A stretch of 64,000 nt of DNA from an uncultured Clostridia bacterium (GTDB lineage: Bacteria > Bacillota > Clostridia > TANB77 > CAG-508), in contig CANQEM010000003.1 in NCBI GenBank assembly GCA_947594935.1, forward strand, positions 1 through 64,000, in the 5' to 3' direction. Shown one piece after another: positions 22,231-31,995 of this stretch. The notes beneath the pieces were generated by a model that saw only the letters and a program-made list of their open reading frames with translations, was not told the DNA's origin and ran no database searches. Both the position numbers and the translations under genes were made by a program. The first letter of the stretch is position 1, and each line of letters opens with the position of its first letter.

Positions 22231-22923
22231 ATGACGGATATAACATATCGAGATGAAGCAGAGCTATGCTTTAACTTATTGATAGTGTTAATTCCAATAT
22301 TTATCATTACAGCACTAGTATATGTGATTTTAAAAATAGTAATAAAACGCAAAGAAAATTTTGAAAAAGAAAAATATACAAAAGTAATGAACGTGATTGC
22401 AAAAATACTATTTATAATTGCAATGATAATACTTATTTCACTAAGTTTTATAAATGCAGATCTATATGAGTTCCCAACAATAGTTATGAATTCAGTAATA
22501 ATATTATGCTTTGTAGCAACTATATTAAGAATAAAAAATAATAAAAAAACTGCTTATATTATTGTAATAATTTCAGTGATATTGTTAATAGTGACAGGTC
22601 TTTATTGTAATATAACCGAAGATACTCGATTGAAGCAATATTATAAGAGTTTTTATAAAGACGAAGATGAGCACAAGATACTACATAAATATGAAGGAAC
22701 TCAAAAAGGATCTGTTATCCCATTTTTTATTTCAGAAGTATTAATAATAAATAATTTTTCTGATAGTAAAAAAATTTCAGTGAGTGGGGTTGTATCCTTA
22801 GATGAAAATGATGAAGAAGTACATTATAATGAAATAATAAAAAAAGATGCAAAATATTTAATTTCTCTGACCTATGATGAAGACGGATATGTAACATCTG
22901 CAACAATCGAAAATTATAATTAG
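22231..22923 (+). CDS. Multi-TM membrane protein with extra C-terminal soluble region, paralogue 2
   Basis: Shares LLIVLIPIFIITALVYVILKIVIK and KEKYTKVM with 21793..22185. Confidence 0.75.
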   Translation: MTDITYRDEAELCFNLLIVLIPIFIITALVYVILKIVIKRKENFEKEKYTKVMNVIAKILFIIAMIILISLSFINADLYEFPTIVMNSVIILCFVATILRIKNNKKTAYIIVIISVILLIVTGLYCNITEDTRLKQYYKSFYKDEDEHKILHKYEGTQKGSVIPFFISEVLIINNFSDSKKISVSGVVSLDENDEEVHYNEIIKKDAKYLISLTYDEDGYVTSATIENYN

Positions 22924-22944
22924 AATGTAATTGCAAATTAGTAT

Positions 22945-22972
22945 AAAAAGCATATCGTGGATATGCTTTTTA
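22945..22972 (+). terminator. Rho-independent terminator
   Basis: AAAAAGCATATCgtgGATATGCTTTTT. Confidence 0.75.
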
Positions 22973-23036
22973 AGGTATTGATTTTCTCTGCATTTTAGTG
23001 TATAATCATATAAAATTTAAACTTGGAGGTTTTCTT

Positions 23037-25427
23037 ATGACATACAATCATCTAGAAATTGAAAAAAAATGGCAAGAATACTGGGATAAAAACAAAACAT
23101 TCTATACAGACGTATGGGACTTTTCTAAGCCAAAATATTATGCCTTAGACATGTTTCCATATCCATCTGGACAAGGACTACATGTTGGGCATCCAGAAGG
23201 CTACACAGCGACAGACATCATGTCTAGAATGAAAAGAATGCAAGGATACAACGTTTTACACCCAATGGGGTGGGACGCCTTTGGACTTCCAGCAGAGCAA
23301 TATGCTATAAAAACTGGAAATCATCCAGCAGGTTTTACACTTGCAAACATTGAAACATTTAAAAAACAACTAAAAATGCTAGGACTTTCTTTTGATTGGG
23401 ATAAAGAAGTTTCTACATGTGACCCATCTTTCTATAAATGGACACAATGGATATTTAAACAATTATTTGAAGACGGTCTAGCAAAACTAATTGAAATGCC
23501 TGTAAACTGGTGTGAAGAATTGGGATGTGTACTTTCAAATGACGAAGTAATAGACGGAAAAAGTGAACGTGGTGGCTTCCCAGTTGTTCGTAAAAATATG
23601 AAACAATGGGTTATGGACATACCAAAATATGCAGATAGTTTAATAGACGGTTTAGATGAAATAGATTGGCCTGATTCAACAAAAGAAATACAGAAAAATT
23701 GGATAGGACGTTCAGAAGGTGCAGAAGTAGTATTCAAAATTGATGGTTTTTCTGATTTAGATTTTACAGTTTTCACAACAAGACCAGACACACTTTTTGG
23801 TGCTACATATTGCGTTTTTGCGCCAGAACATAAACTAGTAAAAAAGATTACAACACAAGAACAAAAGCAAGAAGTAGAAGAATATATCAATTTAGCTGCA
23901 TCAAAATCAGACTTAGAAAGAACAGAATTAAACAAAGAAAAAACAGGAGTATTCACTGGTGCTTATGCAGTAAACCCAGTAAACAACAAAAAAATACCTA
24001 TTTGGATATCTGATTATGTTTTAGCAAGTTACGGAACAGGGGCAATCATGGCGGTTCCAGCACACGACCAAAGAGACTACGAATTTGCTAAAAAATTCAA
24101 CCTAGAAATTATCCAAGTTCTAGAAGGTGGAGACATTTCAAAAGAAGCCTTTGTAGATGACGGAACACACATTAACTCAGAATTCCTAAATGGACTTGAC
24201 AAACCAACAGCAATTTCAAAAATGATTGAGTGGTTAGAAGAAAAAGGAATCGGTAAAAAGAAAGTAAACTACAAAATCCGTGAATGGATATTTGCAAGAC
24301 AACGTTATTGGGGAGAGCCAATCCCTATTGTATATACAGATGGAGAAATGAAAGCCTTACCAGATGAAGAATTGCCTTTAATATTACCAGAGCTTGAAAA
24401 TTATAGTCCAACAAAAACAGGAGCATCTCCATTGGATAATGCAACATCTTGGGTTAACACAACATTTGAAGGAAAACCAGCTAAGAGAGAAACAAGTACA
24501 ATGCCAGGTTCAGCTGGTTCAAGTTGGTATTTCTTGCGCTATATTGACCCACATAATAAAGATGAACTTGCAAATTACGAATTACTAAAACATTGGTTAC
24601 CAGTTGACCTATATGTTGGTGGACCTGAACATGCAGTTGGACATTTGCTATACTCTCGTTTCTGGAATCAATATTTATACAATAAAAATCTTGTACCAGT
24701 AAAAGAACCATTTGCAGTGCTTCGCCACCAAGGAATGATTTTAGGTTCAAATGGTGAAAAAATGAGTAAATCAAAAGGAAATGTAATCAACCCAGACGAT
24801 ATGGTTCGCGAATATGGTGCAGATAGTTTAAGAGTTTATGAAATGTTTATGGGACCTATTGAAAGTAGCAAACCATGGGACCCTAATGGAATAGACGGCT
24901 CTCGCAAATTCTTAGACCGTGTTTGGAGACTATACACAGAATCTGGCAAAATACAAGATAAATCAAACACCAACTTAGAAAAAGAATACCATTATACAGT
25001 TAAAAAAGTAACAAATGATTATGAAACAATGAACTTCAATACAGCAATATCACAAATGATGATTTTCATAAATACAGTGCAAAAAGAAGAAATTTTACCA
25101 CGTGAATATGCGGAAGGATTTTTAAAACTTCTAAACCCAGTAGCTCCACACATCACGGAGGAATTATGGTCTAGGCTAGGTCATGAAAATACAATTTCTT
25201 ACGAAACTTGGCCTAAATATGACGAATCAAAAACAATTTCAAATGAAATTACTTTACCTATCCAATTCAATGGAAAACTAAAAGCAACAATAAACATTGA
25301 AAAAGATTCAGATGAAGAAACAGTTAAAAAACTAGTCCATAATGCGGTAGAGGGCAAATTAGAAGGAAAAGCAATCATAAAAGAAATATATGTAAAGAAC
25401 AAAATTTATAACATTGTTGTTAAATAA
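23037..25427 (+). CDS. leuS: Leucyl-tRNA synthetase
   Basis: [15 protein letters not shown] (HIGH class) and [11 protein letters not shown] 23037 follows GGAGG. Confidence 0.96.
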   Translation: MTYNHLEIEKKWQEYWDKNKTFYTDVWDFSKPKYYALDMFPYPSGQGLHVGHPEGYTATDIMSRMKRMQGYNVLHPMGWDAFGLPAEQYAIKTGNHPAGFTLANIETFKKQLKMLGLSFDWDKEVSTCDPSFYKWTQWIFKQLFEDGLAKLIEMPVNWCEELGCVLSNDEVIDGKSERGGFPVVRKNMKQWVMDIPKYADSLIDGLDEIDWPDSTKEIQKNWIGRSEGAEVVFKIDGFSDLDFTVFTTRPDTLFGATYCVFAPEHKLVKKITTQEQKQEVEEYINLAASKSDLERTELNKEKTGVFTGAYAVNPVNNKKIPIWISDYVLASYGTGAIMAVPAHDQRDYEFAKKFNLEIIQVLEGGDISKEAFVDDGTHINSEFLNGLDKPTAISKMIEWLEEKGIGKKKVNYKIREWIFARQRYWGEPIPIVYTDGEMKALPDEELPLILPELENYSPTKTGASPLDNATSWVNTTFEGKPAKRETSTMPGSAGSSWYFLRYIDPHNKDELANYELLKHWLPVDLYVGGPEHAVGHLLYSRFWNQYLYNKNLVPVKEPFAVLRHQGMILGSNGEKMSKSKGNVINPDDMVREYGADSLRVYEMFMGPIESSKPWDPNGIDGSRKFLDRVWRLYTESGKIQDKSNTNLEKEYHYTVKKVTNDYETMNFNTAISQMMIFINTVQKEEILPREYAEGFLKLLNPVAPHITEELWSRLGHENTISYETWPKYDESKTISNEITLPIQFNGKLKATINIEKDSDEETVKKLVHNAVEGKLEGKAIIKEIYVKNKIYNIVVK

Positions 25428-25432
25428 AGAAA

Positions 25433-25462
25433 GGGCATCTTGCAAAAGATGCTTTTTTATTG
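25433..25462 (+). terminator. Rho-independent terminator
   Basis: GCATCTTgcaAAAGATGC followed by T-run. Confidence 0.8.
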
Positions 25463-25558
25463 TAACAAAATTGTCATAAACTTTTAATAATTCTGAAATA
25501 CACTTCTATGGGTTTTATTGTATAATATTGTTAGATAATTATACAAAGGAGAATTTTT

Positions 25559-26656
25559 ATGAGTATTGAGTCAGATTTGCGAAAAGACGGCATAGAAGTA
25601 GTTAGCCAATTAGATACCCTAGTAGTAAATGGTCTTGCAAGAAACATTGCTTCAAGGCTTTGTGCTACGTTTCCAAATTTTGGCTTAGACGAAAAAGAGC
25701 TTTTTATAAAATTATCACGCTTAGATATGTATATAGCAAAAATGCCAGAAGGTATGGCAGAAGCAAACTATTTTTACAAAAATAATTCTATATATTTCAA
25801 TGAACATATTCCAAAAGAAGACTTAGAAGAATTTGCAATACATGAGTGCATACACCATATCCAAGAAGTAAAAGACAAGAAAAATTATTTATTACGCATG
25901 GGGCTTTGTGATTATACTGAATTTAAAATATATGGATTAGCATTAAATGAAGCAGCAGTTCAACTAATGTCATCAAAAGTCATAGGAATACAAAAAGACT
26001 TTGTAAAATATTATGGACTTAGTTTTGAAACAACAAGCCCTTCATATTATCCACTAGAATGTTGCTTAGTTAATCAACTAGCATATCTAGTAGGAGAAGA
26101 TGTTTTGTTTGACAGCACCTTAAACAGTAACGACAAATTCAAAGAAAAGATGATTCAAATAACATCATTAAAAAACTTCATGTCTATTGAAAATGCAATT
26201 GATGATATTTTACAATTTGAAGAAACAGTCATCAAATTAAACAACAAAATTTTAGAGATAGATGATAGAAATAAAAAAGTAGATAATTTAGTACAAAAAA
26301 TTAGCGACTTAAAAAATGATATAAAAGTTACATTTTTAAGAACTCAAAACTTAATTGTTTCAAGTTGTTTTGATTACATGTTTAATGAAATTACAAATCT
26401 AGAAGAACTAGAAGCATATCGCAGAAAACTATATAAATTCAAAGACTACACAGCAACTGCTGACGGATATACATTTTTCAATGATTACTACATCGAAAAA
26501 ATGGGACAACTAGAACATAAATACAACATACTTGAAAATGGTGGAACTGAAACAGCATTGATTGAAGAAACAAAAGAACAAAGCAAGATAAAACTTATAT
26601 TCAGAAGCCTAAAAAAGATGATATATGGTATACTAGGCTTAGGAGAAGAATTTTAA
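25559..26656 (+). CDS. Uncharacterised protein with HExxH zincin-like motif
   Basis: Intact ORF containing EFAIHECIHHIQEVKD. Confidence 0.7.
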   Translation: MSIESDLRKDGIEVVSQLDTLVVNGLARNIASRLCATFPNFGLDEKELFIKLSRLDMYIAKMPEGMAEANYFYKNNSIYFNEHIPKEDLEEFAIHECIHHIQEVKDKKNYLLRMGLCDYTEFKIYGLALNEAAVQLMSSKVIGIQKDFVKYYGLSFETTSPSYYPLECCLVNQLAYLVGEDVLFDSTLNSNDKFKEKMIQITSLKNFMSIENAIDDILQFEETVIKLNNKILEIDDRNKKVDNLVQKISDLKNDIKVTFLRTQNLIVSSCFDYMFNEITNLEELEAYRRKLYKFKDYTATADGYTFFNDYYIEKMGQLEHKYNILENGGTETALIEETKEQSKIKLIFRSLKKMIYGILGLGEEF

Positions 26657-26691
26657 AAAAAGCTATTCTTTCGAGAATAAGCTTTTTTTGC
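26655..26691 (+). terminator. Rho-independent terminator
   Basis: AAAAAAAGCTATTCTTtcgAGAATAAGCTTTTTTT. Confidence 0.85.
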
Positions 26692-26775
26692 TTGAAAAAT
26701 CAATAAAAAAATAATATAATAATAGGGTATAAAATATATTTTAACGCAAAAAATAAATTTTGAGAAGGTGAAAAT

Positions 26776-27570
26776 ATGCAGACAATAACAAGTAAAGAAA
26801 ATGATTTCATCAAACACATAAAAAAATTAAAAGATAAAAAATATCGTGACTCATGTAATGAATACATCATTGAAGGTGTCAAACTAATTGCAGAAGCAAT
26901 ACAAGAAAAAGCAAATATAAATCAAATTGTAATTTGTGATGACTGTGAAAAAACAGAAGCAATCCCCAAAGACTTAATGTATGAAATTGCAAAATACCAA
27001 TGTATCTATGTAACTAAAAAAGTTTTTGAGAGTATTACAAGTGTTGTAGCACCACAGGGGATAATAGCAATACTTGAAAAAACAAACCCAGATCAGCAAA
27101 TAAATTATAGTGAAGACATGATAGTTGCACTAGACGATATTCAAGACCCAGGAAACTTAGGAACAATACTACGCACAATAGATAGTGCAGGTTTAACACA
27201 AATTTTGGTATCAAAAGGAACAGCAGATGCCTTTAATCCAAAAGTTGTGCGTTCAACCATGGGAGCAATTTTCAGAGTTAATGTTATAGAAACAGAGAAC
27301 TTAACAAAAACACTAAAAGAAGCTAAAAGGCATAAATATGAAGTAGTTGTCACATCATTACAAACAGATAAAAGTGTATATGATTTGAAATACAATAAAA
27401 AAATAATAGTAATAGGAAATGAAGCAAATGGTGTATCAAAAGAAGTTCAAGAAATAGCAGATAAAAAAGTAAAAATACCAATGCTAGGGAAAACGGAAAG
27501 CTTAAATGCCTCTGTTGCAACAGGTATAATTTTGTATGAATATATTAGACAAAAAATCAGCACTAAATAG
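26776..27570 (+). CDS. TrmH-family RNA methyltransferase (RlmB-like)
   Basis: DDIQDPGNLGTILRTIDSAG and NEANGVSKE SPOUT motifs. Confidence 0.92.
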   Translation: MQTITSKENDFIKHIKKLKDKKYRDSCNEYIIEGVKLIAEAIQEKANINQIVICDDCEKTEAIPKDLMYEIAKYQCIYVTKKVFESITSVVAPQGIIAILEKTNPDQQINYSEDMIVALDDIQDPGNLGTILRTIDSAGLTQILVSKGTADAFNPKVVRSTMGAIFRVNVIETENLTKTLKEAKRHKYEVVVTSLQTDKSVYDLKYNKKIIVIGNEANGVSKEVQEIADKKVKIPMLGKTESLNASVATGIILYEYIRQKISTK

Positions 27571-27585
27571 AGAAAGGAAAATAAA

Positions 27586-28080
27586 ATGAAGTTAAATATT
27601 GTATTAGTAAACCCAGAAATCCCACAAAATACAGGGAACATTGCAAGAACGGCAGCAGCTATCGGAGCAAAACTGCATTTAGTACATCCCTTGGGTTTTA
27701 GCATATCAGAAAAATCTGTAAAAAGAGCTGGCTTAGACTACTGGGACAAACTAGAAATAGAAGAACATATATCTTTTGAAAAATTCTTAGAAAAATATGA
27801 CCCAGAAAAAACCAACATGTTTTTTGTTACAACAAAAGGAAAACATGTATACACAGAGCCTAACTATAATGAGATGGACGAAGTCTTTGTTTTATTTGGC
27901 AGAGAAACAAAAGGACTTCCAGAAGATATTTTAAAAAAATATTTGGATAAAACAATAAGAATACCAATGAGAGAAACTTTGCGTTCTTTAAATTTATCAA
28001 ATTCAGTTGCAATAGTAGTATATGATATTTGTAGGCAAAAGAATTTTGAAGGCTTAGAAGAAATCAGCAACTACTTTTAG
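27586..28080 (+). CDS. trmL: tRNA (cytidine(34)-2'-O)-methyltransferase
   Basis: NPEIPQNTGNIARTAAAIGAKLHLVHPLGF; FGRETKGLP; RSLNLSNSVAIVVYD. Confidence 0.93.
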   Translation: MKLNIVLVNPEIPQNTGNIARTAAAIGAKLHLVHPLGFSISEKSVKRAGLDYWDKLEIEEHISFEKFLEKYDPEKTNMFFVTTKGKHVYTEPNYNEMDEVFVLFGRETKGLPEDILKKYLDKTIRIPMRETLRSLNLSNSVAIVVYDICRQKNFEGLEEISNYF

Positions 28081-28151
28081 CAAAATTTCAAACAGTCACT
28101 CCAATATGCAAATTGACATAAAATATAATAGGCAAAATAAAGGAGGGGCTT

Positions 28152-28922
28152 ATGGAAAAAATATTAGAAATTAAAAATGTTTGTAAAACTTATCAAACTC
28201 CAAAGGGAGAAATTGAAGCTATAAAAGATATCAATTTTGATATAAAAAGTGGAGAATTTGTTAGTATCATCGGACCGAGCGGATGTGGAAAATCTACTCT
28301 TTTATCAATAATAAGTGGCTTAGAAGATAAAACATCAGGAGAAATCTTAATAGAAGGTAAAAAGATAGAGGGAATATCATCTGAAATCGGTTACATGTTG
28401 CAAAAAGATTGCCTTTTAGAATGGAGAACAATATGGAGCAATGTAATGCTTGGCTTAGAACTAAAAGGAATAAAAAGCAAAGAAAGTAAAATTTATGTAG
28501 AAAATTTATTAAAAAAATATCATTTGTACGAATTCAAGGATAAATACCCACAAGAACTATCTGGTGGAATGAGGCAAAGAGTTGCGCTAATTCGCACACT
28601 AGCAATAAAGCCAAAAATTTTATTACTAGATGAAGCCTTTTCAGCCCTAGATTATCAAACAAGAATAATGGTTACAAATGATATTTATTCAATTCTGCGT
28701 AAAGAAAGGATAACTGCACTTATTGTAACACATGACATATCAGAAGCAATAAGTATGTCAGATAGAATAATTGTATTAACAAAAAGACCAGGCACTATCA
28801 AAAATATTCACCAATTAAAGTTTGAAACAAAAGAAAGAGATCCAATTAGCTACCGAGAAAGCCCAAAATTTAGCGAATATTTTAATACATTATGGAAGGA
28901 GCTGGATGCTAATGGAAACTAA
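28152..28922 (+). CDS. ABC transporter ATP-binding protein (nitrate/sulfonate/taurine type)
   Basis: GPSGCGKSTLL, LSGGMRQRVALIR, LLLDEAFSALD. Confidence 0.93.
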   Translation: MEKILEIKNVCKTYQTPKGEIEAIKDINFDIKSGEFVSIIGPSGCGKSTLLSIISGLEDKTSGEILIEGKKIEGISSEIGYMLQKDCLLEWRTIWSNVMLGLELKGIKSKESKIYVENLLKKYHLYEFKDKYPQELSGGMRQRVALIRTLAIKPKILLLDEAFSALDYQTRIMVTNDIYSILRKERITALIVTHDISEAISMSDRIIVLTKRPGTIKNIHQLKFETKERDPISYRESPKFSEYFNTLWKELDANGN

Positions 28923-29709
28923 TGAAAGAAAAATATATTTACAAAAAAGAAGAAAAAATAAAATTCTTGTTATAGCCACGCAACTCCTTATACTTATTGC
29001 ATTTATAGGTATATGGGAATTACTAGCGAATAAAGAAATCATAGATAGTTTTATTACGAGCCAACCAAGCAGAATATGGGCAACATTAACAAATTTAGGA
29101 GCAAATGATTTAATAAAACACATACAAGTTACAACTTATGAAACAATTGTAGGATTTTTACTTGGAACCACCCTAGGAATTGTAATTGCAATTATTTTAT
29201 GGTGGTCAAATTTTTTAGCAAAAGTAGCAGATCCATATTTGGTTGTGTTAAATAGCTTACCAAAAGTAGCATTAGGACCAATCATCATTATCTGGGTAGG
29301 TGCAGGCACACAAGCTATAATAGTCATGGCAATTGCTATTTCGCTTGTAGTCACGATATTAGAAAATTTAAATGGATTTCTTAGAACAGATGAAAATTTA
29401 ATCAAAATGGCTAAAACTTTCAAAGCAAATAAATTACAAATATTAACTAAAATTATATTACCAGCCAATATTTCAACATTTATTAGTTCTTTAAAAGTAA
29501 ACATTGGACTATCATTAGTAGGTGTAATATCAGGAGAATTTTTAGTATCAAAAGCTGGACTAGGCTATTTAATTGTATATGGTGGTCAAGTGTTTAAACT
29601 TGATTTAGTAATGACAAGTGTCATTATTTTAGGAATATTAGCAGGTATTATGTATGGAATAGTTTTACTGCTAGAAAAGTTTATTTTAAACAGTAAAAAA
29701 TTCAAATAG
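28912..29709 (+). CDS. ABC transporter permease (SsuC-like)
   Basis: Multi-TM with NSLPKVALGPIIIIWVGAG EAA-like loop; ATG 28912. Confidence 0.9.
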   Translation: METNERKIYLQKRRKNKILVIATQLLILIAFIGIWELLANKEIIDSFITSQPSRIWATLTNLGANDLIKHIQVTTYETIVGFLLGTTLGIVIAIILWWSNFLAKVADPYLVVLNSLPKVALGPIIIIWVGAGTQAIIVMAIAISLVVTILENLNGFLRTDENLIKMAKTFKANKLQILTKIILPANISTFISSLKVNIGLSLVGVISGEFLVSKAGLGYLIVYGGQVFKLDLVMTSVIILGILAGIMYGIVLLLEKFILNSKKFK

Positions 29710-29770
29710 ATTCACACAAATTTTACTCATGAACATAATATATATTAAGTAATTTTTAAGGAGGATAGAC

Positions 29771-30784
29771 ATGAGTAAAAAAGTGATTTTAACGATTGCT
29801 GTGGTGGTAGTTGTTTTCATAATTGGAATTACAGTTGCAATTTGTAGCAATAAAAAAGAAACTACCACAGTAGCACAAAAGAAAGTTTCTGTAAATGAAG
29901 TTACTCGTTCGGTGTTTTATGCACCACAATATGTTGCAATAAATAACGGCTTTTTTAAAGAAAATGGTCTAGACATTGATCTTACAACAGGTGGCGGGGC
30001 AGATACTGTTATGACAGCAGTGCTTAGCAACCAATGTGATATAGGGTTCGCCGGACCAGAAGCATCAATCTATGTATATAATGAAGGAAAAGAAGATTAT
30101 ACGCAAGTTTTTGCACAAATGACTAAAAAAGATGGCTCTTTTCTAGTTGCAAAATGTGATACAGATAATTTCAGTTGGCAAGATTTAAAAGGCAAAACAG
30201 TTATACCTGGAAGAAAAGGTGGAGTACCATACATGACACTAGAATATGTGCTAAAACAAAATGGAATTAACCCACAAACAGATGTAAACTTAGATGACAG
30301 TATAAAGTTTGACCTAATGGCAGGAGCATTTACAAGTGGAACAGCGGAATATGTTACATTATTCGAACCAACTGCTTCTTTAACACAAAATGAAGGAAAG
30401 GGATATATTGTAGCATCAGTAGGCAAAGAAGCTGGTGAAATTCCTTACACAGCATATTTTGCAAAAAAGAGTTATATTGAAAATAACAAAGATACAATTC
30501 AAAAATTCACAAATGCAATTTATAAAGGAGAACAATGGGTCAAAGAACACTCAGCAGAAGAAATAGCAAAAGCGATAAGTAGCTTTTTTCCAGACACAGA
30601 AGAAAGCTTAATAGCAACAGCAGTTCAAAGTTACAAAGATATTGATACTTGGAATGAAACACCAGTATTAAAACAAGAAAGTTTTGATAAACTACAAGAA
30701 GTCATGACACTTGCAGGAGAATTAAAAACAAAAGCACCTTATGATAAAATAATAAACAACGAATTTAGTAAAAAAGTAAAATAA
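29771..30784 (+). CDS. ABC transporter substrate-binding protein (NMT1/THI5-like)
   Basis: APQYVAINNGFFKENGLDIDLTTGGGADTV after an N-terminal signal segment. Confidence 0.92.
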   Translation: MSKKVILTIAVVVVVFIIGITVAICSNKKETTTVAQKKVSVNEVTRSVFYAPQYVAINNGFFKENGLDIDLTTGGGADTVMTAVLSNQCDIGFAGPEASIYVYNEGKEDYTQVFAQMTKKDGSFLVAKCDTDNFSWQDLKGKTVIPGRKGGVPYMTLEYVLKQNGINPQTDVNLDDSIKFDLMAGAFTSGTAEYVTLFEPTASLTQNEGKGYIVASVGKEAGEIPYTAYFAKKSYIENNKDTIQKFTNAIYKGEQWVKEHSAEEIAKAISSFFPDTEESLIATAVQSYKDIDTWNETPVLKQESFDKLQEVMTLAGELKTKAPYDKIINNEFSKKVK

Positions 30785-30793
30785 TTTGTGTCA

Positions 30794-30838
30794 AAATTTG
30801 GGAGATTTTGTCGAAAGTATTGTCAATCTCCCAAATTT
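30794..30838 (+). terminator. Hairpin terminator after ABC operon
   Basis: AAATTTGGGAGATT...AATCTCCCAAATTT. Confidence 0.75.
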
Positions 30839-30937
30839 ATGCTACTATAAACTTGAAATTTTTATTTTTATGTCGAAAAAAATTCCCATTAGTTTATAAG
30901 TTCTATAAAAACTTAAATTTCATAAAAAAGGAGAAAA

Positions 30938-31495
30938 ATGTTGTTTATATTTACCTACAACGATTATTTAGATTGTGTAGAAAACAGTAAAATACAAAAA
31001 GAACTCTGTTTTGAAAACAAAAGAAATACCATTCATAATCAAAGAATGCAAAGTAAAGAAGAAAACAAAAGTATAGAACAAGTAATAAAAAACGAAGGAG
31101 AAGTAGCAAATTTTATCAATAAATATTTTAATATATCAAATTGGAAAATTAGTAGAGAAACCATCAAGAAAAAATGTTATTTAGAAAAAACTAAAACAGC
31201 AATATATCAGTATAAATTTAAAGAAATATATTTTTTTATCAAACTTCAATATGAACCTAATTACAACATCGCTTATACAATTTTAAATGAGTGTTCGAAT
31301 TTTATTTCTAAGTGGAAAGAAAAGTATCCATATCATCGAAAACCCCCAATACTTGTACCAATTGTAATATACATAGGAAAACAACAATGGAATATAAAGC
31401 AAAACCGTAATATAAGGTGTACAACTTTTGAAAAAAATTGTATCAACCTATTTTATAACTTGATTGATTTAAGAAATAACCATATAAGTCAGTAA
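30938..31495 (+). pseudogene. Truncated Rpn/PD-(D/E)XK nuclease-transposase family-like remnant
   Basis: YQYKFKEIYFFIKLQYEPNYNIAYTILNECSNF...PILVPIVIYIGKQQW resembles Rpn-family core; ends abruptly with no continuation. Confidence 0.5.
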
Positions 31496-31548
31496 ATAAT
31501 ATATAGATTTAATGAATAAATATTTACAAATAAATTCCATAAAATCTA

Positions 31549-31578
31549 TTGACAACCCGTACTATATAGTGCTATATT
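31549..31578 (+). promoter_or_regulatory. Promoter with palindromic operator candidate for the XRE regulator
   Basis: TTGACA-18 nt-TATATT with ACTATATAGT palindrome in the spacer (31561-31570). Confidence 0.6.
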
Positions 31579-31618
31579 TACTAGTGAAGAAATATTTAAG
31601 AAAGGGATGTGAAAAACT

Positions 31619-31945
31619 ATGTCGTTAGATTATAGAATTATAGGGAAAAGAATAAAAGAAGAAAGGATGAACAAACATCTTACACAAGAAGAAATGTCTG
31701 ATTTAATTGATACATCAGTAGCTTTTTATAGCAGACTAGAAACTGGGAAAACACCAATCAATTTAAAAAGAATGGTGCAGATTGCAGAAATATTGGACAA
31801 GCCAGTAGGGTATTTTATAACAGGAATTACAGAAAACACAGAAAATTATTTAAGCCAAGATTTCAAAAATATACTAGAAAAATGCACTCCGCAAAAACAG
31901 AGATTTATTTATGAAGTTGCAGAATTAGTAGCAAATCACATGTAA
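31619..31945 (+). CDS. XRE-family HTH transcriptional regulator
   Basis: GKRIKEERMNKHLTQEEMSDLIDTSVAFYSRLETGK. Confidence 0.9.
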   Translation: MSLDYRIIGKRIKEERMNKHLTQEEMSDLIDTSVAFYSRLETGKTPINLKRMVQIAEILDKPVGYFITGITENTENYLSQDFKNILEKCTPQKQRFIYEVAELVANHM

Positions 31946-31995
31946 TCTCTTTACAAAAAATGAAAAATGATATACACTAAGTACGGTGGTAAAAT

